Of a stretch of DNA of 64,000 bases, positions 25,524 through 36,623 are shown piece by piece. This DNA is from Streptomyces sp. NRRL S-340 (GTDB lineage Bacteria; Actinomycetota; Actinomycetes; Streptomycetales; Streptomycetaceae), in assembly GCF_000720185.1 (NCBI RefSeq), contig NZ_JOIY01000001.1, positions 1-64,000 on the forward strand, read 5' to 3'. Under the pieces are notes generated by a model. It had not been told where the DNA came from. It did not search any database and saw only the letters and a program-made list of their open reading frames with translations. Positions within the stretch are counted from its first letter, which is position 1, and every line of letters begins with the position of its first letter. The position numbers and the translations under genes were made by a program.

Positions 25524-26102
25524 TCAGACCTTGACGCCGTGGGCGCGCAGGAAGACGACCGGGTTGACGGCGGAGCCGTAGTTCGGGGTCGTGCGGATCT
25601 CGAAGTGCAGGTGCGGACCGGTGGTGTTGCCGGTGTTGCCGGACTTGGCTATGTGCTGCCCGGTGGCCAGGACCTGACCGACCTTCACGTCGATGCGGGA
25701 GAGGTGGGCGTACTGGGAGTAGAGCCCGTCGGCGTGCTTGATGACGATGGCGTTGCCGTAGGCCGGGCCGTCGCCGCCGCCGTTGGGACCGGCCTTGACG
25801 ACCGTGCCGCCGTGCGCGGCGACGACGTCGGTGCCGATCGGCACGGCGAAGTCCTGACCGCTGTGCTTGTGCATCCAGTGGCTGCCGCCCTGGTTGAAGC
25901 TGGCGGTGAGGGTGTAGCTCTTCACCGGGTCGACCCAGGCCGCCGCCGACTTGGCGACGGTGGCGGTCGGAGCCGCCATCTCGGCGGCCGACGCGGCGCC
26001 CGCCCCCAGTGCGGCGGTGACTCCCAGGCCTGCGGCCAGGACGGCGGCACGGGTACGGAGCTTGGTCGCACGGGAAGAACGGACGGTGGCGCGCTGGAAC
26101 AT
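25524..26102 (-). CDS. secreted M23 (LytM-type) metallopeptidase
   Basis: A cell-wall endopeptidase. 192 residues: a Sec signal peptide with a basic n-region (SSRATKLRTR), hydrophobic core and likely cleavage after ASA (residues 37-39), then one M23 domain. Zinc ligands are H80 and D84 (HSGQD) and H166 in GPHLHFE, with the catalytic His133/His164 also present. There is no LysM or other wall-binding module. ATG 26102 has AGAGG 7 nt upstream. Small secreted M23 enzymes in Streptomyces act in growth or spore germination. Confidence 0.92.
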   Translation of the reverse strand: MFQRATVRSSRATKLRTRAAVLAAGLGVTAALGAGAASAAEMAAPTATVAKSAAAWVDPVKSYTLTASFNQGGSHWMHKHSGQDFAVPIGTDVVAAHGGTVVKAGPNGGGDGPAYGNAIVIKHADGLYSQYAHLSRIDVKVGQVLATGQHIAKSGNTGNTTGPHLHFEIRTTPNYGSAVNPVVFLRAHGVKV

Positions 26103-26784
26103 CGAAACCTCTGGGGGTGGGGGACATGAGGACCGCCCGGACTGGTGGTTCGCCGGGCTGGCCACACCTTGGTAACCCCGCCGGTCACCGGCCCTCAAAC
26201 ACCCCCACTACGACGCAAACTAGTAACAGGGGGCAGTGATTCAGATCTCTTGACACCTCGCCCATCTGGGACAAAAGCCCTGTAAAACCCCCACATCACC
26301 CCATCCAGGGTGGCGAAATGTCCGTTTTATTGACTCCTGTCCCCCACTAAGTGTCCTAGTACGGGATGAAACGTCTGTGCCCCATGTCACCGGCGAGCCC
26401 CCCTGACCCCCGCCTCCCTGTGACGGGGCTCATATGGCGCCCGTCTCAGTGGAGTTACCGGCGAGTAATCATTCGGTTCCCCTCGTGCGCCGTCGAGAAC
26501 ACGGCCCCGGAGACGGACTTCGGCTCCAGCCGGCCGCAGCCCGCCGACGGCCCGTACGGAAGGCCGCGCGGTACGCCGAGGAGCACGGCGCCGCGCCGCC
26601 GGCGCGGCGGCATGCAGGGCGAGGGCCGCACGATCACCGCGGACACCGGCGACAGCGCCGGCGACCTCTCCGGCGGCGATGCCGAGAGGGCTTTTCCAAC
26701 TCCTCGACTGCGACGACCAGTTGCCCTGACCCACCGGTCACGGCATAGGCTCCGGCCGTTCGCGACAACACGGGGGTGCGGCGG
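26103..26784. other. 682-bp region without a supportable gene
   Basis: Separates the divergent M23 and NACHT genes. The half next to the M23 gene (26200-26370) is unusually A+T-rich for this genome. I looked for a c-di-AMP (ydaO) riboswitch, which often precedes such peptidase genes in Streptomyces, and did not find its conserved segments. The other half has open frames on both strands with poor codon statistics. A -10-like TAGGCT at 26746-26751 may drive the NACHT gene. Confidence 0.6.
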
Positions 26785-29700
26785 ATGGAGCCCACGGCAC
26801 TCGGCGGCAGACTGGCTTCCAGCCTGGTGGCGCCGCTGGTCAGAAAGCTGTTCGTGGCCGACGGCCCGGGCGCCGGACTGGTCGGCAGGCCGGTGCGGAT
26901 GAAGGACCTCGTGTCCTTCCGCGGCGAGAAGCGCACCCTCGGCGAGAAGGAGGTGCGCAGGCTCGCCGGGCGGCTGGTCCGGGAGGCGGGCACCTCACCG
27001 GGCGAGCCGCCCTTCCCGCCCGGTGAGCAGGACGCCGTCACCGGCGCCCTCGCCGGCCGCCTGCTCGCCCTGGGTGAGCTGGACATGGACGACGTCCAGG
27101 CCGTACGCCTGGGTCACCGCGAGCTGGCCCGGCTGCTGGTCCGGCACGCCCCGGCCGCGCACGGGCTGTCCGACGACGCCACGTACTTCCTGGACAGCGC
27201 CACGGAGTGGGCCTGCCTGCAGATCCTGGAGTTCTTCACCCGCCGCTCCACCTTCGTGGCCCGGACCCTGGTGGAGCAGACCCGGGCCCAGTCCGAGCTG
27301 ATCACCAGGATCGACGAACTCATCACCCGCGTCCCCCGCCCCGACGCCCGCGACACCGCCTTCGAACGCCGCTACCTGCCCCACGTCGCCCAGCGGCACG
27401 ACCACATCACCATCTACGGCCTCGACCTGCGCGACTCACCCGACCGCTGGCCCCTGGAAGTGGCGTACCTCAGCCTGGAGGCGACCGGCGCGGGGCAGGA
27501 CGCGCCCGGTCCGGCCCCCGACGGGGACGAACCCGCGGACAGCGGCCGGCTGCCCGCCGAGGAGGCGCTGCGCACCGCCTCCCGCGTCCTGCTGCGCGGC
27601 GACGCCGGATCCGGCAAGACCACGCTGGTGCAGTGGCTGGCGGTCACCGCCGCCCGGGACGGCGACCGCGTCCCCTACGTCCTGCCCCTGCGCACCCTGG
27701 TCCGCACCGGCCCGCTGCCCGCCCCCGCCGACTTCCTCAAGGCGGTCGGCTGCCCGCTCACCCCGCCGGACGGCTGGGCCGAGCGCGTCCTGACGGCGGG
27801 CCGCGGCCTGGTCCTGGTGGACGGCCTGGACGAGATCCCGGCCGCCGACCGCCACCGCACCCGCGACTGGCTGTGCGCCCTGCTCGCCGCCTATCCCGGC
27901 AACCAGTGGCTCCTGACCTCCCGCCCCACGGCCGTACGGCCCGACTGGCTGGCCCAGGCTGACTTCCGGGAGCTGGCGCTCGCTCCGATGCGCGCCCCCG
28001 AGGTCATGACCTTCGTACGCCGCTGGCACGAGGCCGCGCGGGCACCGGAGTACGAGGCGGCCCTCCTCGACTCCCTGCGCACCCAGCGCGACCTGGCGCG
28101 CCTGGCCACCAACCCCTTGATGTGCGGCCTGATCTGCGCACTGCACCGGGAGCGCCGCGGCTATCTCCCGGCGGGCCGCAAGGAGCTGTACGACGCCGCC
28201 CTCGCGATGCTGCTGAACCGCCGGGACCGCGAGCGCGGCCTGGACACCGCCGACGGCGTGGAACTGGGCGAGGAGGCATCGCTGGAGCTGCTGCAACGCC
28301 TGGCCTACGCGCTGGTGCTCAGCGGCCGCACCGAGATGGCCGCCGAGACCGCCGAGGGCATCGTGGAGCGCTGCCTGCCGTCGATCGCCCTGCCCGCGGA
28401 CCCCCGCACCGCGGCCGCGGTCCTGCGCACCCTGCTGCTGCGCAGCGGCCTGCTGCGCCGGCCCGCCGAGGGCGTCGTGGACTTCGTGCACCGCACCTTC
28501 CAGGACTACCTGGGCGCGCGCTGCGCCGTGGAGGAGGGCCACCTCGACGTCCTCACCCGGCATGCCGACGACACCCAGTGGGAGGACGTGGTCCGGATGG
28601 CGGTGGCGCACGCCCGCCCGCGCGAACGGGCCTCGGTGCTGCGGCAGCTCCTCGCCCGGGACACCGCGCGGCTGACGCTGCTGGCGCTGGCCTGCCTGGA
28701 GCACACGGCGGCCCTGGAACCGGCGGTGCGCGCCGAGGTGGAGGCGCGGGCCGCCGCGCTGATACCGCCGCGCACCCCCGAGGACGCCAGGGAGCTGGCC
28801 AAGGCGGGACCCCTGGTGCTGGAGCTGCTGCCGGGGCCGGAGGGGCTGACCGACGCGGAGGCGCGGGGCGTCACCGTCACGGCGTCGGTGCTCGGGACGG
28901 ACGAGCCCGCGGGCGCCCTGGGGATCCTGCGCCGCTACCGCTCCCACCCGGACCTGGACGTCCGGCGGCAGCTCGTGGGCACCTGGGACCGCTTTCCCAC
29001 CGAGGAGTACGCGGCGGAGGTCCTGGACCATCTGGACCGCGACGACCTTCTGATCACCTGCCGATCGGACGAGCAGCGGGCCGCGCTGGCCCGGATGCGG
29101 CCCTGGCAGCGGGTGACCTTCCGGGGCGCGCACCCGGCCGGCCTGATGGCGGCGGCCGTCCCCGGGCGCGAAGGCGTCCGCCTCCTCGACCTGTGCGACA
29201 ACCCGCTGATCGACGACCTGGGCGCCCTGCTGCCGTTCTCCGGGCTCGACGGCCTGTGGCTGAGGGGCTGCGACCACGCCCGCGGCCTGGACCGGATCAC
29301 GGAGCTGCCCGTCACCGACCTGGCCCTCTCGGGGATCGCCGACCTCACCGGCCTGGCGTCGCTGCACTCCCTGCGACGGCTCTCGCTGGACCAGCGCCTG
29401 CCCCGCGACGGCGGCCTCCCCCGCGTCCTGCCGGCCGGTGCCGCGCTGGAGTACCTCTTTCTGGGCCCCCACGCCCTGCGGCACCGCCGCGCCCTGGGCG
29501 GCCTGAGCGGCTGGGCGACGCTGACGGCTCTCAGCCTCGGCACGCCCGCCGATCTCACCGCCGCCGACTGGGGCGAGGTGGCCGCGCTCCCGGCTCTGAC
29601 CAGCCTCACCCTGCGCGCGCCGTCGAGCACCTACGCCTTCGAGTCGATGCCCGAACTTCCCGGTGTCCGCGACCTCAAGGTCAGCTTCCACTACAACATG

Positions 29701-29835
29701 GTTCTGCTCCGTGACCTGGCCCGCCGCCTGCCGAACGTGCGCCATGTGACGTTCCGGACGCCCGGAGCCACTCCGCCGCACCCCCTGCACGCCGAGATCT
29801 TCCCGTCGGCCGAGATCACGTACACGCGATCCTGA
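26785..29835 (+). CDS. NACHT-domain NTPase with N-terminal helical domain and LRR-like C-terminus
   Basis: 1016 residues. The N-terminal 200 residues are helical and contain the NACHT-associated pattern seen in bacterial NACHT proteins (MKDLVSFRGEKRTL; a helical hairpin ending ELITRIDELITRV). The NACHT ATPase has Walker A GDAGSGKTT (272-280), Walker B LVLVDGLDE (342-350) and a sensor LLTSRP. A helical region follows, then irregular leucine-rich repeats (about 790-1000). No membrane helix is visible. Such NLR-like proteins include experimentally shown antiphage systems; here the function is inferred. It is a single gene between core genes and ends at a strong terminator. ATG 26785 is preferred; GTG 26776 is possible. 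Confidence 0.85.
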   Translation: MEPTALGGRLASSLVAPLVRKLFVADGPGAGLVGRPVRMKDLVSFRGEKRTLGEKEVRRLAGRLVREAGTSPGEPPFPPGEQDAVTGALAGRLLALGELDMDDVQAVRLGHRELARLLVRHAPAAHGLSDDATYFLDSATEWACLQILEFFTRRSTFVARTLVEQTRAQSELITRIDELITRVPRPDARDTAFERRYLPHVAQRHDHITIYGLDLRDSPDRWPLEVAYLSLEATGAGQDAPGPAPDGDEPADSGRLPAEEALRTASRVLLRGDAGSGKTTLVQWLAVTAARDGDRVPYVLPLRTLVRTGPLPAPADFLKAVGCPLTPPDGWAERVLTAGRGLVLVDGLDEIPAADRHRTRDWLCALLAAYPGNQWLLTSRPTAVRPDWLAQADFRELALAPMRAPEVMTFVRRWHEAARAPEYEAALLDSLRTQRDLARLATNPLMCGLICALHRERRGYLPAGRKELYDAALAMLLNRRDRERGLDTADGVELGEEASLELLQRLAYALVLSGRTEMAAETAEGIVERCLPSIALPADPRTAAAVLRTLLLRSGLLRRPAEGVVDFVHRTFQDYLGARCAVEEGHLDVLTRHADDTQWEDVVRMAVAHARPRERASVLRQLLARDTARLTLLALACLEHTAALEPAVRAEVEARAAALIPPRTPEDARELAKAGPLVLELLPGPEGLTDAEARGVTVTASVLGTDEPAGALGILRRYRSHPDLDVRRQLVGTWDRFPTEEYAAEVLDHLDRDDLLITCRSDEQRAALARMRPWQRVTFRGAHPAGLMAAAVPGREGVRLLDLCDNPLIDDLGALLPFSGLDGLWLRGCDHARGLDRITELPVTDLALSGIADLTGLASLHSLRRLSLDQRLPRDGGLPRVLPAGAALEYLFLGPHALRHRRALGGLSGWATLTALSLGTPADLTAADWGEVAALPALTSLTLRAPSSTYAFESMPELPGVRDLKVSFHYNMVLLRDLARRLPNVRHVTFRTPGATPPHPLHAEIFPSAEITYTRS

Positions 29836-29880
29836 CCGCGCGCACGCGGAAACCGCGCCTGCGGGAAGCGCGCACACGCG

Positions 29881-29914
29881 CAAGGGGCCGGTGCCCGAAG
29901 GCACCGGCCCCTTG
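29881..29914. terminator. bidirectional terminator between the NACHT gene and clpC
   Basis: A perfect 15-bp stem (29881-29895 with 29900-29914) with a CGAA tetraloop lies between convergent genes. Confidence 0.92.
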
Positions 29915-29936
29915 TGTCACGCCCGGCCCCGAAGGG

Positions 29937-32462
<2,526 letters not shown>

Positions 32463-32666
32463 CGTTAATCGCTCCTCAGAGCGGTCAGGCAGTGGGGGGA
32501 ACTTCCCCTCCCTGTCCTTCCGCAGCTTAGTCCCGCAAGCGGGGACCGCTCATTCCAACTGCCGACACCGTCGATGGCCTCCTGACCCCGAACGCCGACA
32601 TCTGCTCCAACCCGATGGTGCGAGACGATGTTCCCGCAGGCCAGGCAGTTACCCCAGTCGCCAGTA

Positions 32667-32680
32667 CGCCGATGGCGAAC
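32667..32680 (-). promoter_or_regulatory. ClgR-box upstream of clpC
   Basis: On the minus strand the sequence is GTTCGC-CATCG-GCG, an exact match to the GTTCGC-N5-GCG motif I recall for ClgR, the activator of clp genes in Streptomyces. The site lies upstream of clpC in the same orientation. The promoter it would activate was not fixed; a TAACTG box follows about 13 bp downstream. Confidence 0.65.
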
Positions 32681-32871
32681 GTGAGACTCCTCTGCCCGGG
32701 TGCGGCCTGCGTGTCGCCCCCTCCCACTAGGCAATGTCTTACCCGCAGGGACTGACACTCCATGCGGCGCGCACCGGTTCCCTCCGCTATGGGCGAACAA
32801 CCTTGCGCCCTTCACCGCCTCCGCACGCCCCCGCTTCCGGCACGGTGTGCGCACGCGGAGCGACCCAGCGT

Positions 32872-32895
32872 AACCTCCGGCGCTCGCCGGAGGTT
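32872..32895. promoter_or_regulatory. perfect 24-bp palindrome covering a ribosome-binding site
   Basis: AACCTCCGGCG (32872-32882) and CGCCGGAGGTT (32885-32895) are exact complements separated by CT. The right arm contains GGAGG, the only likely Shine-Dalgarno sequence for the ATG at 32904. In RNA it would form an 11-bp hairpin hiding that site; in DNA it could be a dimer-binding operator. It lies in the roughly 440-bp gap between clpC and the next gene. Confidence 0.7.
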
Positions 32896-32903
32896 GCACT
32901 GGC

Positions 32904-33536
32904 ATGGTCGGCAGCCTCTCCACGATCCCTCTCCCGGTCCCGCTTCCCCGTCGGCCGCTCGACCCCGGCGACCGGGCACGGCACTGGTACGAGAACGAAC
33001 TGGGCTGGGCGACGGTGCCCGGGGCACCGGTACGACTTGTCGTGGGCGACCGCTTCGACGTCCTGGACGTGCCCCTGGAGGCCGGGCGCGCGGCGTTGCG
33101 CCATCTGCGGTCGGGCCCGGCGGCGCCCGCGTCCCCGGTGGCGGTGCAGGCGGACCGGATGCGGCTGCTGGTTGCCGCGGGCAGCGCGCAGGAGCTGCCG
33201 GGGCTGCTGCGCTGGCTGGAGTGGGACGCGCTGGACCTGGACCTGGTGGGGCTCGGCGCGGGGTCGCTGATGGACGCTCCGCCGCCGCCCGGCACCGGTC
33301 CCCGGGCGCGCCCGCAGGGCCGTCCTGGTCCGCAGGGGGCCGCCGAGTGGCTGCGGCCCCCCGAACCGGGACGCGAGGTCGAGGCCTCGCTGCCGACCAT
33401 GTCGGCGATGGGGGCCGGCGGGGGTGCCCCCGATCTCGTACGGCTGGTGAACACGGCGGCGACGCAGTGCCACCGGACCCGGCTGCGGCGCGCGTGCGGC
33501 CGGCCGCCGGCGCCTTCTCAGGCCCCCCTGCCGTGA
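32904..33536 (+). CDS. conserved Streptomyces protein of unknown function
   Basis: 210 residues. The first 120 residues form an ordered domain (RARHWYENELGWATVPG ... FDVLDVPLEAGRAAL ... MRLLVAAGSAQELPGLLRWL) that resembles parts of actinobacterial primase/polymerase-like proteins, but catalytic residues of a primase are not evident. A Pro/Gly-rich middle and a basic C-terminus (CHRTRLRRACGR) follow. The start ATG 32904 uses GGAGG inside the palindrome at 32872-32895. It converges with lsr2, 22 bp away. Function not assigned. Confidence 0.7.
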   Translation: MVGSLSTIPLPVPLPRRPLDPGDRARHWYENELGWATVPGAPVRLVVGDRFDVLDVPLEAGRAALRHLRSGPAAPASPVAVQADRMRLLVAAGSAQELPGLLRWLEWDALDLDLVGLGAGSLMDAPPPPGTGPRARPQGRPGPQGAAEWLRPPEPGREVEASLPTMSAMGAGGGAPDLVRLVNTAATQCHRTRLRRACGRPPAPSQAPLP

Positions 33537-33558
33537 AAAAGCCTCGTGCCGGCCTCGG

Positions 33559-33897
33559 TCAGCCGTTGGCCTTCTCGTAGGCCTCGCGGATGGTCGCGGG
33601 GACACGGCCGCGGTCGTTGACCTCGTAGCCGTTCTCCTTCGCCCAGGCGCGGATCTGCGCGGTGTCCTGGCTGCCGCCGGTCGCCGCCGTGCGCGCCTTT
33701 CCACGCCCGCCCGAAGCACGGCCACCGGTACGCCGGCCGCTCTTGACGTACGGCTCGAGAAGGCCGCGGAGCTTGTCCGCATTGGCGGTGGTGAGATCGA
33801 TCTCGTATGTCTTGCCGTCCAGTGCGAACGTCACGGTCTCGTCCGCCTCGCCGCCGTCGAGGTCGTCGACAAGAAGGACCTGAACCTTCTGTGCCAC
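33559..33897 (-). CDS. lsr2: nucleoid-associated protein Lsr2
   Basis: Binds AT-rich DNA, bridges it and silences horizontally acquired and specialised-metabolite genes. 112 residues: an N-terminal oligomerisation beta-domain (KVQVLLVDDLDGGEADETV), a basic linker (GRRTGGRASGGRGKAR), and the C-terminal DNA-binding domain with the minor-groove RGR hook at 96-98. GTG 33897 is preceded by AAAGGA at the right distance. Its promoter region is itself A+T-rich, which would fit autoregulation. Many Streptomyces have a second copy (LsrL) elsewhere. Confidence 0.96.
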   Translation of the reverse strand: MAQKVQVLLVDDLDGGEADETVTFALDGKTYEIDLTTANADKLRGLLEPYVKSGRRTGGRASGGRGKARTAATGGSQDTAQIRAWAKENGYEVNDRGRVPATIREAYEKANG

Positions 33898-33961
33898 CGG
33901 ATTTCCTTTCATCGATAACGTCAGGGCCGGGGCTGGTCGGGCATCCGCCGTTTCGCCGTCC

Positions 33962-33993
33962 CCTGTTATATGCAGTACTGCAGTACGTCGGAA
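33962..33993 (-). promoter_or_regulatory. lsr2 promoter with overlapping palindromes
   Basis: On the minus strand, TTCCGA is followed by a 17-nt spacer and TATAAC (33970-33965). The spacer is almost filled by GCAGTACTGCAGTAC, which contains two overlapping palindromes and a CAGTAC direct repeat. The start point would be near 33958, giving a leader of about 60 nt to the GTG at 33897. Confidence 0.6.
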
Positions 33994-34160
33994 AGCAAAC
34001 CGCTTTTGCGGGAAAAACACAAACCCCTGGGAGAGACCGGACCCTCATCACCGACCGGAAACGTGCGCGTTTCGGACATAGGGAACGCGGGCATGACCGG
34101 TCCGACGGAATGCGGCTTCCCCGGCTCGCCCCCCGAGAGCTCTTCGCGCGCCTGTGCCGA

Positions 34161-34718
34161 TCACAGATGCAGAAGCATCCGGCTGTTGCCCAAGGTGTTC
34201 GGTTTCACCCGTTCGAGACCGAGGAACTCCGCGACGCCCTCGTCATAGGAACGCATCAGCTCCGCGTAGACATCCGTGTCGACGGGCGTCTCCCCGATCT
34301 CCACGAAGCCGTGCTTCTGGAAGAAGTCGACTTCGAAGGTCAGGCAGAAAACACGGCGAACGCCGAGCCAGCGCGCGGTCTGCAGCAACTTCTCCAGCAG
34401 GTGGTGGCCGACCCCTGCACCCTTGAGTCCCGGCTTCACCGCGAGGGTGCGCACTTCCGCCAGGTCTTCCCACATCACGTGCAGTGCGCCGCAGCCGACG
34501 ACCTCGGCGTTGTCGTCCCGTTCGGCGATCCAGAACTCCTGGATGTCCTCGTAAAGGGTCACCGTCGCTTTGTCGAGCAGGATGCGCTCGCGGGCGTAGT
34601 CGTCCAGCAGCCGGCGCACTGCCGGGACATCGCTGGTCCGGGCCCGCCGGACCGTGATGGCTTTTGCGGGGACTTCGGGATGTGCTGCCGGACGCTCTAC
34701 GGGATGCTCTGCGGGCAT
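34161..34718 (-). CDS. argA: amino-acid N-acetyltransferase (GNAT-type ArgA)
   Basis: Acetylates L-glutamate (or glutamine), the first step of arginine synthesis. 185 residues; a single GNAT domain, with acetyl-CoA loop VKPGLKGAGVGHHLLEKLL and the conserved end GVAEFLGLERVKPNTLGNSRMLL. It closely matches my memory of M. tuberculosis Rv2747, the shown actinobacterial enzyme, including YEDIQEFWIAE and VGCGALHVMWEDLAEVRT. ATG 34718 has TAGCGT (34730-34725) 6 nt upstream: probably leaderless. That -10 box overlaps the stop codon of the preceding BlaI gene. Confidence 0.9.
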   Translation of the reverse strand: MPAEHPVERPAAHPEVPAKAITVRRARTSDVPAVRRLLDDYARERILLDKATVTLYEDIQEFWIAERDDNAEVVGCGALHVMWEDLAEVRTLAVKPGLKGAGVGHHLLEKLLQTARWLGVRRVFCLTFEVDFFQKHGFVEIGETPVDTDVYAELMRSYDEGVAEFLGLERVKPNTLGNSRMLLHL

Positions 34719-34727
34719 GAACGGACG

Positions 34728-35294
34728 CTATCGCCCGGTGCCGCCGGGTGCCGAGCCGGGGTTCCGGTCGCCGGAATCGGAGGCGGGCGCGCCGGCACCC
34801 CGGGCGGTATCCGTCACTTCTCCGGCGGCCGTCGCCGTCGTGCCGGTTCCTTCGGGCCGTCCGGCCCGTTCGGCGCCTTCGGCCGCTTCCGCGGGGGCGC
34901 CTTGTGCGTGCAGGACCGCCGTACCGACCTCGGGGGTGCCTTCGACGATCCGTACGGCATCGCGCAGGGCACGCCGCTGTTCCTCGCTCATCATCCCGAA
35001 GAAGGCGACGAGAGCGGCGGCGGCGTTGTCGCTCTGGGACCAGGCCTCGTTCATCAGCGCGGCGGCGTAGGCGGCCCGGGTGGAGACCGCCTCATATCGA
35101 TAGGCACGGCCTTCCGCTTCCCGCCGCACCCAGCCCTTCTGATGGAGATTGTCCAAAACGGTCATCACCGTGGTGTAGGCGATGGACCGTTCCTGTTGGA
35201 GGTCTTCCAGGACTTCCCGAACGGTCACCGGGCGGTTCCACTTCCACACCCGCGTCATGACCGCGTCTTCGAGTTCTCCCAAGGGGCGAGGCAC
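34728..35294 (-). CDS. BlaI/MecI/CopY-family transcriptional regulator
   Basis: 188 residues. Residues 1-75 form the BlaI winged helix (LGELEDAVMTRVWKW, RSIAYTTVMTVLDNLHQKGWV); the helical dimerisation part follows to about 120. The last 65 residues are Ala/Gly/Glu-rich and disordered. BlaI proteins are usually paired with an M56/BlaR sensor protease; none lies next to this gene. The start GTG 35294 has TATGGT (35307-35302) 7 nt upstream, suggesting a leaderless mRNA. It may be self-regulated. Confidence 0.85.
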   Translation of the reverse strand: MPRPLGELEDAVMTRVWKWNRPVTVREVLEDLQQERSIAYTTVMTVLDNLHQKGWVRREAEGRAYRYEAVSTRAAYAAALMNEAWSQSDNAAAALVAFFGMMSEEQRRALRDAVRIVEGTPEVGTAVLHAQGAPAEAAEGAERAGRPEGTGTTATAAGEVTDTARGAGAPASDSGDRNPGSAPGGTGR

Positions 35295-35420
35295 ACTTCA
35301 GACCATAGTGGGAGACGGGCGCAATGGCGTGCCGAACCTGACCTGTGACGCCATATGCGGACAAAAAGGGCGTACGGCGCGCAGCACGGAGGGGGGCCGT
35401 GCCGGGGGCCGTACGCCCGG

Positions 35421-35609
35421 TCAGGCGTCGGGGGAGGCGGTGCCCGCGGAGGCGGCGGTCCGGCCGGCGCGGGCGGAGGCCATGGCGTCGACGGCCGCGT
35501 CCTCCTTGGCCTTGGCGGCCCCGCCCTGGGTCTTCACGATCACCCTGACCAGACCGATGAAGAAGGCGGCCATCACGATCGGCGGAACGAGTGCGGAGAC
35601 GTAGTCCAT
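35421..35609 (-). CDS. small single-helix membrane protein
   Basis: 62 residues: one N-terminal membrane helix (VSALVPPIVMAAFFIGLVRVIV) and a short Ala-rich cytoplasmic tail with scattered charges. ATG 35609 has TACTCT (35621-35616) 6 nt upstream, the leaderless pattern shared with several neighbours, which supports it as a real gene despite its size. Function unknown. Confidence 0.7.
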   Translation of the reverse strand: MDYVSALVPPIVMAAFFIGLVRVIVKTQGGAAKAKEDAAVDAMASARAGRTAASAGTASPDA

Positions 35610-35662
35610 GGATCCAGAGTAGCCAGGAGCGCGGGACGAACAGGGGCGGGGTGGCCGGACCG

Positions 35663-36454
35663 CTACACCGCGGCGAGCCGCGCGGCCAGCCGCTGCTGCG
35701 GGTTCTGGGAGGGCGGGGCCGGTTTGCGCCGCGGGAAGACCTCACCCGGCGTGGGGACGGGCCGGCGTACGGGCTTGCCGCCCCCGGGGGCGGGCGCCGG
35801 GCCGGGCTGGGCAGGGGCGGGCTGCGCGGGGGCGGGGCGCTCGCCGGGCTTGGGCGCCGGCCGCTTCACGGGCTCCTGACCGGATCCGCCGCCCTGGTCC
35901 GTCCGGGCGCCGGGCACGGTGGGGACGGGGGCCGGGCCCGGCGCCCGGGCGGGGCCGCAGGGGCGCCGCTGCGGGCCGAGAGCGTCCAGCGGCTCGCGCG
36001 GACCGCGGGAGGCGGGCACCGACGGGACGGTCGCGGACGGGGCGGACGGGCTGTGCGGGGCCGGGGCGGGCGTCGCCGAAGCGGCGGGCCGGGGCCGGCA
36101 GCGGCGCAGCAGCGCCGCGGCGGCCGGGTTGCCGCGCAGGGCGCCCAGGGCGGCGAGGTCGTCGGAGCCGGGCCGGTACCCGGCGCCGAGGGCCTCTTCG
36201 AGGAGTGCGAGGTAGCCGACGGCCGTGCCGGGCAGCGCGTCACGGTAGCGGGCCAGATCGGCCACCAGGAACGCGCGCAGCCGGGCACCCTCGCGCATCG
36301 CCTCGTCGAGCGACTCGGCGAGGCGGCGGCAGTCCTGCACGTCCTCGGCGCGGGCGGGACGGAGATGAAGGGCGACGGCGAGGGCGCGGCGGAGCACACG
36401 CAGCTCCTCCGCGCCGAACGCCATGCCGCCGCGGGTTCCGTATGGCGTGGGCAT
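35663..36454 (-). CDS. conserved Streptomyces protein with helical N-terminal domain and Pro-rich tail
   Basis: 263 residues from ATG 36454. The first 115 residues form an ordered helical domain ([46 protein letters not shown]). The remaining 150 residues are Pro/Ala/Gly-rich and basic at the end. TATGGT at 36467-36462 lies 7 nt before this ATG, so it is preferred to the ATG four codons earlier. No known domain; cytoplasmic by sequence. Confidence 0.7.
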   Translation of the reverse strand: MPTPYGTRGGMAFGAEELRVLRRALAVALHLRPARAEDVQDCRRLAESLDEAMREGARLRAFLVADLARYRDALPGTAVGYLALLEEALGAGYRPGSDDLAALGALRGNPAAAALLRRCRPRPAASATPAPAPHSPSAPSATVPSVPASRGPREPLDALGPQRRPCGPARAPGPAPVPTVPGARTDQGGGSGQEPVKRPAPKPGERPAPAQPAPAQPGPAPAPGGGKPVRRPVPTPGEVFPRRKPAPPSQNPQQRLAARLAAV

Positions 36455-36623
36455 AGGGCCGACCATACGCGCTAATCAGACAAATTCGACATAAGGCGCG
36501 TGCGTGGCGTGCGGTGTGGCGTGCGGCGCGCGGGGTGTCGCGCAGGACGTGCAGTGCCGGGCGCACCGGACTTCACGGCTGCGTCGCGCACGGGTGCCGG
36601 GTGAGCGGCAGGTGCGCGGGCTG

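Noticed and set aside
26103..26400. Possible c-di-AMP (ydaO) riboswitch before the M23 peptidase gene
   Set aside because: Such switches are common before this class of gene and disA is in the window, but the conserved segments (the CCGAACCCG...AGCTAACC part and the paired GGGG elements) were not found.
26366..26902. Open frames between the M23 and NACHT genes
   Set aside because: Frames on both strands have poor third-position bias, no domains and no ribosome-binding sites; the longest runs into the NACHT gene out of frame.
26785..29835. NACHT gene as part of a multi-gene defence island or prophage
   Set aside because: Its neighbours are core genes (M23 peptidase, clpC), and no integrase, transposase or phage gene is visible.
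33537..33558. Terminator between the gene at 32904 and lsr2
   Set aside because: A short T-run exists on the lsr2 strand, but the preceding stem is only about 5 bp with a wobble pair.
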